This document shows, in pieces, positions 11,354 to 23,539 of a stretch of 64,000 bases of DNA (position 1 is the stretch's first letter; each line of letters begins with the position of its first letter). The notes under the pieces are model-generated. The model was not told where the DNA came from. It ran no database searches and was given only the letters and a program-made list of their open reading frames with translations. The stretch spans positions 19,857,823 through 19,921,822 of the forward strand of contig JASXTE010000010.1 in assembly GCA_030280995.1 (NCBI GenBank). Direction: 5' to 3'. The translations under genes and the position numbers were made by a program. Source of the DNA: Hemileia vastatrix. Lineage: Eukaryota > Basidiomycota > Pucciniomycetes > Pucciniales > Zaghouaniaceae.

Positions 11354-13258
11354 TATTTATCAAAAATTGAAATAAAGAATAAAAACATAATTTTATTTAC
11401 CTTTAATTATTTAAATATAGAGTATTTTCAGAATCCATTGTGGTTACTTGTGAAGGTTAGAAGATTTGAAGTTGGATTTATGAGTTTTTAGAAGGGCAAA
11501 TATTGTAAAATTCTTTCATAAATATTTATTTCATAGTTTCAAATGTTGAAATCTACAAACTAATGGGATTTAAAATTATATTGAGATTTAAAATCTGTTT
11601 TCTACTCAAGTAAAATAAAATAAAATGATGATATCAAAATTGAAATTAAGTTTAAACTTTTGATATGCTCTATCTTCAATTTTATTGATAGTGCATCAAA
11701 AATTTAATAATATTTTTTTCCTTCATCACTTTTTACATAAAAGATAGTTTTATCATTTTATGAATTAAAGATTGCTTATATAAATTTAACATCTATGTCA
11801 ACTGTTTATGACTATTAATCTATATAATAAATTTTTTAGAAGAAAAAATAACATCAGTATATACTGAATTTGAAATTATTCAATTTAAAATAGTTTACAG
11901 GTAGATAATGAAGGGTGATTTCATTTTTGAATATGAACTATAGAAGTCTTATTTTATCAATTTTAATTCTTTTTGAGCTCAAATGTATCCACCGCAACTT
12001 AAGTAAGAATAAAAATTATTTTTATTGAAATTTACATGAGAAAGTATGCCTATTATTCAAAATCAAACTTGCTCTAATGGTGTTTTTCAATCATTATTTC
12101 CATTCATAACAATAAAAAACATTTCAATTTGCTGATGTTTTAGTTTTTGATATCCCCAAGTTTATATCTCAGGTGTACTATTCACAAAATTATTAAAAAT
12201 ATAATTTTCGAAATACATGATAAACTTGAAAGTGAGGGGGCATTAAATTTTTAAAAATGAATTCTAAATTCAGGATGGATAGTATTTTTTCTATTTTCAC
12301 AAATGAACAATTTTTTGTTTCAATTAATCCAGAAAGAAAATTTTGTTGTAAGCATATTATATTATATTTATTATGATTTTAAATACTATATTTTCAAGAT
12401 TTGTGTTTAATATTTCCTGTGAAAGTTAATGTTAATGTGAATTTAAAGTAAGCTTGAAGAAATTTAATCAATAGGCATATTGGATATTTAAAATAATATT
12501 TTGCTCCAATCTTGAATCATCCTGGGCTAAAAAATATCCAAAATAAGGTTTTTGTGGGTCAATTTGGATTTAAGTAGGATTAAGTGAGGTTTAATAAAGG
12601 ACAGATAAAAGGCTAAATTCATTACTAGTGACTTTTTTCTCAAAATAGTTATAAAATATGTATCATTCTGGAATCAAGCTTCAATAAAGTTGAATTGAAA
12701 CAGAGATAATTTCTAGCAGCACAACACCATATTTACAAAGGTGTAAAATACCTCAAATATTACTCATAATATAGGAAGGCAAGGAATCTACAAAATTCAC
12801 ATTTCAAACAAAGATTTATATTTTGAATTTGAAATTGAGAAATGGAATATTATTTTCCAATTTAAATATCTATTAGTCATTTTAACAAAAGTTTTCAGTA
12901 ATCAGATTGAATTTTGATGGTATTTTGTTGTAGATTAATCATTTTGATGAGACATTTACTCAAAATTACTGGTTTCGTTTCTAATATTCCATGTGAAATT
13001 CATTACGAATCTTTTTGAAAGTGAATAGTTGACATATTGGATATGCAAAAGCTTATGTTAGATCAAAGTGAGATCAAAGGGAGCTTAACTGATGATCAAA
13101 TTAGGATTTTACAAGATCAAACGGTGATCAATGTAGGTTCATCTTGAGCTCAATTTGTGACAAATCTCTGACTAAATGTAAGGCCAAACAATTTCCTACA
13201 TGGTGATGATGTGTGCATAATTCAAGCATAGATTTGTGGCTCAACGGAGCTCAAGCAA

Positions 13259-13298
13259 GGGGTATTGCTAGCAATACCCCCCCATTTTTTCTGTGGTG
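13259..13298. mobile_element. CACTA-like terminus with perfect 22-bp palindrome
   Basis: Bases 13259-13280 form a perfect palindrome centred on TTGCTAGCAA. The 29 nt from 13270 to 13298 align with the right terminal repeat of the 261-bp element at 20012-20272 (about 20 of 29 identical, both ending in GTG-A/G-GTG after a C-run), and that element has the same kind of palindrome (20235-20252) at its inner TIR edge. I read this as the right end of a related CACTA-like element that cut the 5' side of gypsy copy A. Its left end was not found. Confidence 0.5.
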
Positions 13299-13560
13299 AA
13301 TATAAACCTAATTAAACTGGTATTTGGTTAAATCTTGGTAAGCTATTTATTCAACCTTATAAAGGTCTAGTTAAAATTATTAATTTATTTTTAACAGATT
13401 TTTCCGAATTTTTATTACATTTTATTTAAATAAATAAAGATTTAAATTCAGGGTAAGTTCCAGTGCTTTTTATTAGTAATAATATTGCTAATACTTTTAA
13501 TATACTAATTCCAATATATTTTCCTTTCTGTAGATGTAATATATTGTTAATTTTATTAGT

Positions 13561-15716
13561 ATGAGTGCTCCCCAGGACAATGTAAGTGTACAGCCTGCTT
13601 ATAATACCAGGTCTAAAGCTAACAAAAACATTGCTCCAGGATATAACTCCAGGATATAATCATGGAGGGTCAGTCATACCCCCAGGCAGAGCAAATGAGC
13701 ATAGAGGAAAAGGACGCCCTCTTAAAAAAGATTACTATAAAAAAGAAGTCTCTTCCTCTTCAGGATCAACTATCCCATCTGGAAAAACAGGTATTGAAGT
13801 TGGAGGAATCAAAATCCCTAATGCTCAAGGAGGTAGAGCAATTACAAAACAATTGCAAGGTAGGATTTCAGCAGATGAGCCAATCATTGGCAGATCTAAA
13901 GGGAGGACAACCAAGTCAGCAACCTCCTACCCCAGGAGGGTCACATCACTCCCAGGAGAAAATCCTGGTAGAAAAATGGAAGTGGGATTGGTTCCATCAA
14001 CAATGGGCCAGTCAAAACTGCAACAAGGATCCTCCTCCTCATCAGACTTCCTCACTTCACCCCTAAAAGGTAAAACAAAGGCGCCAAAAATCAGGGTTCA
14101 CACAAATCCCGTGGTAAGTAGATTACCCTCTCAGATTGAACACAATACTGATAATTACAATGTAGGTAATATTATTGATGTCAAATTTGTGCAGAAAATA
14201 GAGGAGGACTTAAAAAATTTAGGTTTTAGTGTAGATACACCTGACTTGTCTTTTGTCAATAACAACAGTAGTATTTATAATACAGTTAATCCTCAGTTGC
14301 CACCACTTACTAGTGAGATGAGAAGTTCACAAGAGAGTGAAAGAATTGAGAAGGAAGACATGGAGTATTTTAATAATAATCCAACTGTCCATAGAATTGT
14401 TTCGGAATTGTGGAATAGAATGACTGATTGTGAGGAACAGACAGTTAAACTCACAAGTGATAAAATTTCATCCTTAACATTAAATATTTCTCAACTGGCA
14501 ACACGTAATAAAGAATTAGAGAGTGAACATTTGTCTCTAACTCTTAAATATGATTCATTGAGTAGTAAATATAATGAACTTTCAAAAAAATTCTTTGAGT
14601 TGGAAAAATTGTATGAAACACATTTATTGAAAACTGAATCAAGAACTAAGTTATCTTTTGCCCAGACAAATCAAAGTGTCTCTGAGTTTCTACAAAGATT
14701 AACTAAAGTTGAGATTGAAACTGCCAATCTACTAATGAACCAGGATAATCATAAGTATACTCAATATAATAATATTCCTTTCATTGGAAAAAGTGAATCT
14801 CATTCCTTTCCTATACCACCACAACTAAAACCATCTGGTGATAGTGTCAAATCTGAAAATTTAAGTCACAAATCCGTACAGGAGGAAATACAAGACCATT
14901 TATCAAGATTAAATGAGTTGTTGAATTTACCTAAGATTAGTGAAATAAAATCCAATCAGAAGAACTGGCCTAAGATAGATCAGTACCCAACTTATGATGG
15001 GGAAGCCAGCTCTGATTGGCAACATTTTATCCAAAGAATTGACAATTTAAAATTCTCATATAAGTTACCAGATGAAGAAATAACATCAAAATTATATTCT
15101 TTATTTATGGATGTTGCCTTATTATGGTTTGAAGCTGTTTTGAATGAGGGTAAAGATTACTCTTGGGCTGAATGGAAAAAACTAATTGAAAAACAATTTG
15201 GAGGTTCTAAATTCAGACTCACCCAGCAGAGATTTTATGAGAAAACTAGGTATAATCCGTTGAATGGTGACAAACCTATGGTATTTTTAATGAATTTAAA
15301 TAAAATATTAAAAGCCATTGAGCCTCACATGAATTTTAACTTATGGAAAGATAAGATAATATATAAATTACCTATATCTGTCAGAGACATTGTTGTAGCT
15401 AGAACAATTAATGTTACTGAATATTCTGACTTTATTAATATTTGCAATGAAATATTATTAAACCATAAGTATGAAGCAAGGTATTCCAATTATAAACAAA
15501 ATTTTGAACCTGTGAAAAATCAGAATTCAAAAACACTTCAGGAGAAGCAGAAAAAACCTACTTCACCTGTAGTACCAAAGAAGTATGAGACAAATACTTG
15601 TTATAAGTGTAACAAACCTTGGGTTAAAGGTCACAAATTTGAGAAGAATATAAATATTGTTGAAAATCAACATGAATCTGAAATTGAAACAGAGAAAAGT
15701 AAAGAATCAAGTGATT
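13561..15716 (+). pseudogene. Gag of copy A, frameshifted
   Basis: Translation should begin at the ATG at 13561 (MSAPQDNV, then the NTRSK typical of these Gags). A small local duplication near 13630-13655 shifts frame, so the main body is open only in the frame running from 13586. The body has a Ser/Pro/Gly-rich N-terminal third, a long coiled coil (about 14450-14640), a capsid-like region with WPKIDQYPTYDGEA, and a Cys/His knuckle whose last Cys is Phe (GHKF where copy B has GHKC). The Harbinger insertion at 15717 cuts the linker to protease. Confidence 0.8.
13662..14066 (+). other. Overlapping alternative-frame coiled-coil ORF within gag (copy A)
   Basis: A 134-codon ORF starting MEGQSYPQ, in a different frame from Gag. 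It predicts a heptad-rich helix (LQDQLSHLEKQVLKLEE) followed by a Gln/Pro-rich tail with KWKWDWFHQQW. Copy B preserves the same ORF with few, mostly conservative changes, fewer than in the overlapped Gag frame. Confidence 0.6.
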
Positions 15717-16052
15717 AGGGGGTGTCAGTTCTGGAAAATCCGCACTTAAATTTGACCAAATCCACACTTAAATAAGTGCGGATTTCCAAAACACACTAGC
15801 CCCAATACTGGTGGATTTCAAAATGAAATAAGTCACTTATTTCACTCAAATCCGCACTTTCTCAACCAAAAGTGCTGATTTCACCATCAAGTCCCATTTC
15901 ACTGATTTGTCAGCATCATCCCATTCATACGCAGCACTCCACAGCATAACACTTCATAACTCAAAACATCGTACATCACTTACATCTTCATATCATATCA
16001 TATAAGAGTTAAGCCTTCCTCACTTTCAAATTTTAATAAATTACATAAAGCA

Positions 16053-16639
16053 ATGACTTTCATGGCTCTTGAACTGCTCTTGGACTCTGATTGCGATTCT
16101 GATTCTGATCTAGAAGAAGATTTTGTCTTTTTATCAAAAATGGCCACGAAAAGTTACCTTCTTCCCAGAAAGCCTCAAGTACTTCATACCCCCAAGTACA
16201 CCATCCAAACACTTCTTAAACTATCTACACCCAGTTTTAGACAGCTTTTCAGGACTTCTCAGGAATGTTTGCTTAAATTGCTTGAGCTTATTCAGGATCA
16301 TCCCATATTTCACAATAATTCTCAAAAATAACAACGACATCCTTCAATTCAATTGGCCATCACACTATGTCATTTGGGTTCAAATGGTAATGGAGACGCT
16401 TTGAAACGTTTAGAAAATGTCTTTGATTTAGGGTATGGTTCAGTTAACACTTATACCAAACAATGTATCACTGCCATCAACTCCTTGTAATCTCAACTTC
16501 TCACCTGGCCAACACAAGAAGAGCGACTTGAATCATCTCAGGTTATGCAAGCAGAGGGCTTCCAAGGATGTATTGGTTTTGTTGATGGTACTGCTATTCC
16601 TTTGAGCCAGAAACCTGCTCAAGGTGGAAACAATTACTT
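16053..16639 (+). pseudogene. Harbinger transposase (HARBI1-like), truncated
   Basis: The N-terminal half matches the copy-2 transposase: MTFMALELLLDSD, PRKPQVLHTPKYT, FRQLFRTSQECLLKLLEL and, after a stop near 16329 and frame changes, GCIGFVDGTAIPLSQKP with the first catalytic Asp. Copy 2 has an ATG 41 nt upstream of this start (at 57432); here the equivalent position (16012) reads AAG. Homology stops after GGNNYF at about 16639, where Tet-module sequence begins, so the second Asp and the Glu are missing. Confidence 0.8.
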
Positions 16640-16707
16640 TCACATTCTCGTCAAAAAGTTTTACCAAAATATTTACAAGTCAAAAAAATTCTATATCTTT
16701 TTTAAAA

Positions 16708-16850
16708 AATTGGCAATACTCTCCCCTGCATTTTATTGAAGCAAGGGGTGGATATCACCAAAATTTTTCTAAGTCATCAATTTCACATGTCAGATTTAAA
16801 AATTTGGCAATACCCCCCCCTGCATTTTATTGAAGTAAGTGGTGGAAGTC
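16708..16850. repeat. 94-bp tandem repeat at edge of Tet module (copy 1)
   Basis: Two units beginning TTGGCAATAC, 94 nt apart, each with TGCATTTTATTGAAG and TCACATGTCAGATTTAAAAA. Equivalent units of 93 bp occur at 54243-54480. Confidence 0.8.
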
Positions 16851-17766
16851 ATCTAAATTGAATATAATTACGTAAATTATTAAATAAATATCTAATATAT
16901 ATCACTTTCCCTATTTTAAAGTAATGACAATCCCTCAAGCCAAAATGCAGATCAAATCTAGAAACAAAAGTTTGGGACTTTCCACAGGTATAGGCTAGAG
17001 GAACCCCATGAAACAAATAAATGTTATCATGATTACCATTTATACAACACAAGGTCGTGGGCCCATTACTTTAGTTGAGGAAATTGATACATAAAAAATA
17101 TTTATTAAAAATTTACAAAAAAATATAAAATTTTCAATGACAACTCTAATCCCCATACTTTTTGGATCTAAATAAAGTTTTTTTAAATCGATTAACTTTA
17201 ACTTCTTTCATTACCTATATGATTCTTTGAATCAACTTATGACTGATTTGAAATGAGAAACCAAAATGTGTTAAATCTTGACAGGATTCCAAACCAGGAG
17301 GAGCTTTGGTCGTTTGATGATTATCCTTAGAAGAATTCCAAATAGTTTCAATGATACCATTTCCCAAACCATAATCAATGATGCACCGGTGGTCTGGAAA
17401 ATATAAACCATCTCATTTGATTTTAGCTGGAGATGGTATTGGTTGGCCAGTAATCGGTTTGATATATGAGAATATACCAAAAGTAAGAAAATTGGTGTCC
17501 TTGGTATTGGTGTGAATTTTATTGTGAAATACAGAATGAGTGATAATAACATTAGAAAATAAAAGATATTCGTGGCTGATATTTTCCCATTCGGAGTCAC
17601 ACCAATTTGGTATTCCAACTTTGGTTTCAAGTTTATGATTTTTTTCAAATGCTTTATTACAGTGCTTTTTGAGTTGAAGAGCAAGAAAAGAGTTAAAGGA
17701 AGGTAGAGTGTCCCATAAGCAAAAATCTTCATCTTTTTGAGCTTTAGTGATATTCTTGAGCAACAA
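16849..17766 (-). pseudogene. Tet-like 2OG-Fe(II) oxygenase relic, cargo of Harbinger copy 1
   Basis: Minus-strand blocks in order: GIPNWCDSEWENIS, NKIHTNTKD, FLTFGIFSYI, PITGQPIPSPAKIK, then after a stop GLYFPDHRCIIDYGLGNGI, WNSSKDNHQTTKAPP, THFGFSFQIS, and a C-terminal CCINGNHDNIYLFHG block. These match the fold signature of the family. The HxD position reads H-T-N. Stops and frameshifts interrupt it. Upstream minus-strand sequence to about 19000 holds likely leader exons (for example a CTCTCCAG|GTAAGT donor near 18738) that are shared with Harbinger copy 2. Confidence 0.65.
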
Positions 17767-17839
17767 ATATATTCCTATATAATTGAAATGCCTAGATAAT
17801 AATCATATAAGAGTTTCAGAATCCTCATCCTCTAAATAT

Positions 17840-18193
17840 GCAATATAAAAATGTGAAATAAGACAAGTGAAATTTGGAAAAAAGGCTCAACTTCAAAGGT
17901 CAAAATCTCAGCAACCACTGAACCTAATTCAAACCTGTTTGTGGAAAATAAAAGATATGCTTTAGTAGAATCTTCAGTTAAAGGACATGTGATTTAAATA
18001 AACCTAACCCTAATTTGTTACATAAAAAAATGAAATAAAAATTTAAATTAGGAAAAAAAGGCTCAACTTTAACGGTCAATATCTCAGCAACCACTGAATC
18101 AAATTCAAATCTCTTTGTAGGAAATGAAAGGTAGCCTTCAGGAGAATCTTCAGTAAAAAGAACATTAGATTTGAATAAACCTAACCCTAATTC
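17840..18193. repeat. 176-bp tandem duplication
   Basis: Two diverged units containing GGCTCAACTT, ATCTCAGCAACCACTGAA and AATAAACCTAACCCTAATT, offset by 176 nt. They lie upstream of the Tet-like relic and are absent from the same place in Harbinger copy 2, where a hairpin array is found instead. Confidence 0.75.
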
Positions 18194-19449
18194 CGAGTGT
18201 GATTTTCAAAATTTTACAAAAACTTGATAAGTGGTAATGAAGATGAGATCAAAAGGAGTTTTATAAGTTCACTGTTATCCAGATAAGAGTCATACATATA
18301 TTTAAGTATGAACTTCTCAGAAAAGGAATGAGATATCATATAGGCATGAAAAAAAAGAGATGAAACTTACCTTGATTGAAAAGTAGGAAAAATAGAGTGA
18401 GAAAGATTGATGTTGGAATTGTAGGGAAATTGAATATGGAGTAAGTGAAATGCATAAAGAATGTGAAATGTATGTGTTTCAATGCAATGGAGCCAAAAAA
18501 AAGTGAAATAAGGGAAAGGGGGGATAATGACCATGCCAAGGAGGGATGAAGAGTAGGGTGATGGAGCTAAAAAAGAAAGTAAAGCGGGAGAGAAAAAAAA
18601 GGTTAATTATACCATTGAAATCCAAAATAACCACTTACAAAAAAAATTTAGATAAAAAAAATAAAATAAACAGAAAAAAACAAAAAAAATTATAATCAGT
18701 AATCAAAAAATCAAAAAAAAAGAATAAAGTGACTTACCTGGAGAGATGAGATGACAAAATGAATGAAACCAAATTGTTTGAGGGATGTTGGAGGAGAATA
18801 GGAAAAGGATATGAGGAATGAATGAAAAAAAAATCACTGACAAAATATGCGATTTCATGTTGAGCTGGTGAAAGAAAACCAATGAGCCATCCAAAAAGAA
18901 AAATTTCACCGTAAATTCCAAAAAAAATGAATATGCAACAAACCAAAATACCAACCCAAGTGAATGAAGTACACAAAGAGGACATTTGGAGAGTACAAAA
19001 TGGTATGGGAAAGAAAGGGATGATGTGGCCAACATGTGGTTATGAAAAAAAAATCACGAAAAAAGTGCTGATTTGAGGTCAGAACTGACACCCATAGAAA
19101 AAAGATTAAGAAGTAGAAGAAATAAGTAAAAAAGAATGTAAACATGCCTGGTGAAAATATTGAAAATGTCAGGAAGGGGTGTGTGCCGAGGATTGATGGG
19201 TAGGTAGCGAGGAAGGTCAGTGTGTCACATGTGACAGGGATGGGGTAAGAAAGGAAGGGATGTTTTGTGGCCAAAATGTGGTTGTGAAAAAAAACGGGAA
19301 AAAAGTGCTGATTTGAGGTCATAACTGACACCCTTTTTTGAAATAAGTGACTTTTTTGAAAAATTTAAGTGCTGATTTGTAAGTGCTGATTTGGTTTGAA
19401 ATCCGCACTTAATTTAAGTGCAGATTTGCCAGAACTGACACCCCCTATT

Positions 19450-20011
19450 ATGACAGTAATATTTCATATAGTGATGAAAATGAAGTCTGTATGTTGGAAG
19501 ATGATTTGTCCATCTTTGACAATCCAATATTAAATATGGACTCAAATGAATCTTTATTGAATTTTGAGGATGCTGAAATCATTAAAGATATACAAGCTGA
19601 TAACTTTAGAATGACACCTATCACGGTTCCAGCTATCATTTCTGGTGAAAATGTTAATATAGTATTGGACACAGGAGCTGCTGGTTCTGTTGTTTCTACT
19701 AATACATTGCAGAAAATTGATAGTGAATATAAGTCTAAGCTTGAAACCCTTCAAAGTAAAAATTGGAGAGGTTTTGGATCAGTACTACATCCCATTGGAA
19801 GATACAAAGATGCTGTTTTCTTTAAACATCAACATGGTTATTTAAGGATAACTTGTGACTTTGTAGTAATGGATAATACTAACTGTAGTAACTGTTTTAT
19901 CATTGGAAATGATATTCTAACTAAATTTGGTGTGAAATTAGACCCTGCTAATAACAATTTTACAATTGGCAGGAATGGTAAAAGGAAATTTAAAAATAAA
20001 TTCTTTTAACA
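19450..20011 (+). pseudogene. Gag-Pol protease region of copy A
   Basis: Continues the Gag frame after the Harbinger insertion. It encodes a retropepsin-like aspartic protease with the active-site motif VLDTGAAGSVVS at about 19664-19700 and the C-terminal part FIIGNDILTKFG. The frame ends at the MITE insertion site (20012). Confidence 0.8.
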
Positions 20012-20272
20012 CACCACACAATATGGGGGGCGGACTTGCTCGTGAGTCCGCAACCTTGGACCCAAACTCACAACAGATTGAACACACATTGAGCTATTGA
20101 TAAAGGAACCATACAATCAGGAATGAACACCACTCAGCAGAACAGTTTTAGGTGGGTGTTCAAGTAGAGTTCAGTTTGAGTTCAGTATGAGTTCAGTCTG
20201 AGTTCCATCTGAGTTCCATCTCAGTTCAGGTTGAGGACTTGCTAGCAAGTCCACCCCCTATATTGTGTAGTG
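20012..20272. mobile_element. CACTA-like MITE, 261 bp
   Basis: Terminal inverted repeats of 29 nt (20012-20040 and 20244-20272) starting CACCACACAATAT and CACTACACAATAT, differing at three positions, all transitions. It is flanked by the 3-bp direct repeat ACA (20009-20011 and 20273-20275); copy B shows the empty site. CACTA start and 3-bp TSD are diagnostic of the CACTA/EnSpm superfamily. The interior has seven subterminal GAGTTC-type repeats (20166-20228) and no ORF. An 18-bp palindrome abuts the right TIR. Confidence 0.85.
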
Positions 20273-20275
20273 ACA

Positions 20276-21382
20276 CAGTCTTACACATTGAGTCAGTAAC
20301 AAATATTCTGTGCAAAGGAAGAGCATCCAATGAGATGGAACTTCTGGAAACAGAAATTTCAAAAGCATCATTTGGCACTCAGATAAGCAAAGCTGAGAAA
20401 AATAATATTTTGGACTTAATTAAAGAATTTCCAATGGCTTTCGCACATGGTACAAATGAACTTAACCTTGTAAAAGATCATGAAATGAAGACTAGTTTAA
20501 CCTGTGATATGGATAATATTCCTGCTAGTCTTAAAAAGAAACCATACCCTGCTTCACCAATGAAGAGGAAAGACATAGAGGATAATATTAAGATGTTATT
20601 AAAGATGAAAATTCTTGAAAAGGTTGAAACTACAACAAAATATTGTGTAATATCACCAGTGCTAATTTCTTATGAACAAGATAAAGCAAGACTGTGCGGT
20701 GATTATAGAGCATTAAATACATTTACAGTAGATGATATTTATCCCTTGCCAAGGATTGCCTCTATACATGCTACCCTCAAAGGTGCTAAGTATATAAGTT
20801 GCTTAGATGGAAATAAAGGGTACCATCAAATTCCTGTTGAAAAGAATTCACAGAACTTTTAGTTGATAACAACACACATGGGAATTTATAAATATGTCAG
20901 GATGCCATTTGGACCAAAAAATGCTCCATCAGTATTTCAGAAGTAAATGGATATAACATTCCATAATGAAATGATTGAGGGATGGTTAATGGTATACATT
21001 GATGACATCATAGTGTTCTCTAAGACTTATGATGAACACTTATTCCCTTTAAAGAAGGTATTTCAAAAAATGGATGACATAAAAATGACCCTTGCATTGA
21101 AAAAATGTATTTTGGGTTTGAATCTTTAAAAGTGCTTGGTCAGATTGTATCTGGCTTACAAATATGTGTAGACCAAAATAAAGTGGCTGCAATAAAGAAT
21201 TTTGGCATTCCTCAACATGTAAAGGATGTACAATCTTTTCTTGGTATGTGTGGTTATTATAGACAATATATAAAAAACTACCAATTAATTGCTGCACCAT
21301 TAACCACACTGATAAAGAAATCAGAAGCTTTTATTTGGAATAATGAAAGACAACAGGCATTTGATAAGTTGAAAGATGTTTA
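20276..21382 (+). pseudogene. Reverse transcriptase of copy A
   Basis: Homologous along its length to copy B. Recognisable are the RT core with ARLCGDYRALN, the palm motif MPFGPKNAPS, and the catalytic YIDDIIVFSK near 21000. In-frame stops near 20861 and 20944 and frameshifts near 21105 and 21382 disable it. The MITE at 20012-20272 separates it from protease. Confidence 0.85.
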
Positions 21383-23428
21383 ATGACAGCTCCTATCTTG
21401 GGATTACCAGATTTCCAATCGCCTTTTGTATTATATACAGATGCAAGTTTTATTGGTCTGGGTGCTGCTTTGCATCAAAAACAACTTATTGAAGGAAAAA
21501 TGTCAGAAGTAGTAATTTGCTATATTACACGTACTCTAAGAAGTAGTGAATTGAAATATGGTGCTACTCAACTTGAATGTTTGGCAGTAGTATGGGCTCT
21601 TGAGAAGCTACATTATTACCTTGAAGACCAAAAATTTGAGTTAATAACTGACTGTAGTGCAGTTAAGTCACTCTTGAACATGAAAACTCCTAATAGACAC
21701 ATGTTTAGATGGCAATTAGCTGTACAAGAATACAGAGGACGAATGACTATTACACATAGAGCAGGAACCTTACACTCTAATTTAGATCTGTTATCTAGAG
21801 TACCTCTGCCTAATAATGATGATAATCCTGCTGATGTTCCTGAATCAGAGATTATTAACACTTATGGCATTTATATTGTAGATCTTGAGGATGAATTTAT
21901 GCAATCAATTCTTGATATGTATGCTTCAGATTCTGACTTGAGTAAACTCACTACAATATTAAATGATCCATCTAATGCTTCAATGAATGTTTTAATAAAA
22001 ACATTACCAAATAATTATAAAGAGGCATTAGAAAAAGGAAAATTCTCCATTGAGGATGGTTTTATATATTACAGAAAAAAATTAAGTAATGTAATTGTAA
22101 TTCCCCCTTCAATGAAGGAGTTAATGTTAAGTATATGTCATGATGATATATTGGCAGGTAATTTTGACTACCATAAAACATTAACCAGAGTAAAAAACAC
22201 AGCTTGGTGGATTAATATGTCTGAGGATGTTCAGAAATATGTTGAGACATGTGATTCTTGTCAAAAATCTAAAAGATTAACAGGCAAAAGAGCTGGTTTA
22301 TTACAACAAATTGAGCAACTAAAAGCTCCATGGGAAATAATTAACATGGACTTTGTAACAGGTTTGCCAATAGCAGGGCATAAGAGTTATAATTCCTGCT
22401 GGGTAATTGTAGATAGATTTACAAAGATGTGTAAATTTATTCCTACCCACAAAGAGGTTTCTGCAAAGGACTTAGCTTTTTTATGGTGGACACAAATGTT
22501 AAATATAGCAGGTTTCCCCAAAGCAATAGTTTCTGACAGAGATCCTAAATTTACTTCTGAGTTCTGGACATCACTTATGGATGTTTCAGGGTGACAATTA
22601 AAACTTTCTACAGCACACCATCCACAAACTGATGGGCTAGCAGAAATAAAAATACAAACTTTAGAAGATATGATAAGAAGATATTGTGCTTTTGGTCTTA
22701 ACTTTAAAGACAATGACAAATTCATGCATGATTGGGTAACCCTTATCCCAGGTTTAGAATTTGCATACAATAGTACAGTACATTCTGTCACTGGCAAAAT
22801 GACATTTGAGTTATGGTTGGGTTATGTACCTAATACCTGTGCTAAAACTCTTAATAAATTACCTAGATTAGATATCCATCCAGGTACTAAATCTTTTCTT
22901 CAGATGCAAGAATTATACGGAAAACATGCTCAAGAATGTATAAATAAGGTGTTTGAGTATGAAAAGAAAAAATGGGATAAAGCCCATAAAGAACAAATGT
23001 TCAAAGAGGGTGATGAAGTCCTTATTTCAATAATACATTTCAATTTAAATGGTAATGTTAAATTGAAGGATCCATTCATTGGACCATTTGTAGTTAAAAA
23101 GATGATTGGTAATAATGCTGTTGAGGTTATTCTATATGCACCTTATGATAGAAAACATCCAGTATTTCCTATTTCTCTTATAAAACCATACCATTCTAAT
23201 GATACTGCCCTATTTCCAAGAAGATCAGGAAGGAATAAACAACAACCTGAAGAAATAGTTGAAAAGGCAGAAATTGAAAAGATACTTAAAAAGAGACACC
23301 TTACAAAAGAAAAGGGAGTTGAGTATCTATTAAGATTTAAAAATAAATCAAGTGAATATGACCAGTGGATTCCAGTAAATGAAATCTCTGATCTTAAAAA
23401 TCTCTTGAAAAAATTTAAATCAAAATAA
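21383..23428 (+). pseudogene. RNase H, integrase and chromodomain of copy A
   Basis: RNase H begins with LYTDASFIGLGA. The integrase zinc finger reads CHDDILAGNFDYHK (copy B has GHF, so a ligand His is changed) followed by CDSCQKSKR. Core residues are NMDFVTGLP, VSDRDPKF and DGLAEIK. A stop at 22592-22594 splits the core. The C-terminus (about 23250-23425) is chromodomain-like: EIEKILKKR, YLLRFKN, DQWIP. Confidence 0.85.
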
Positions 23429-23539
23429 TACTGTTTATTCAGTATATGTAACATAGAAATTTTAAAAATTTTCTATTCACTCCTTACTTTTAAGTAAAAT
23501 GTCTTAACATTTTTTTATTGTTTTTTTTGGGTGAGGGAG

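Larger units (their letters stand above)
7408..13258. other. Long AT-rich gene desert
   Basis: Nearly 5.9 kb of about 80% AT sequence with no ORF of protein-like composition. It holds the two TA microsatellites listed separately. Fragments containing CATATTGGATAT near 12477 and 13031 resemble a stretch near 58257, so part of the desert is probably decayed dispersed repeat. An origin in transferred mitochondrial intergenic DNA cannot be excluded. Confidence 0.5.
15717..19446 (+). mobile_element. PIF/Harbinger-type DNA transposon, copy 1 (degenerate)
   Basis: Inverted termini AGGGGGTGTCAGTTCTGG at both ends, inserted in copy A. Comparison with the uninterrupted sequence of copy B shows a 3-bp duplication ATT (15714-15716 and 19447-19449), boundaries ambiguous by 1-2 nt. 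It contains the 5' part of a HARBI1-like transposase (+) and a Tet-like cargo (-); the second Harbinger protein has been lost. The internal motif GTGCTGATTTGAGGTCAGAACTGACACC repeats near 19060 and 19300 as subterminal copies. Confidence 0.85.

Noticed and set aside
18336..19331. Phe/Leu/Ser-rich minus-strand ORFs
   Set aside because: Low-complexity readings opposite purine-rich DNA; the segment looks like untranslated leader of the Tet-like cassette and subterminal Harbinger sequence.
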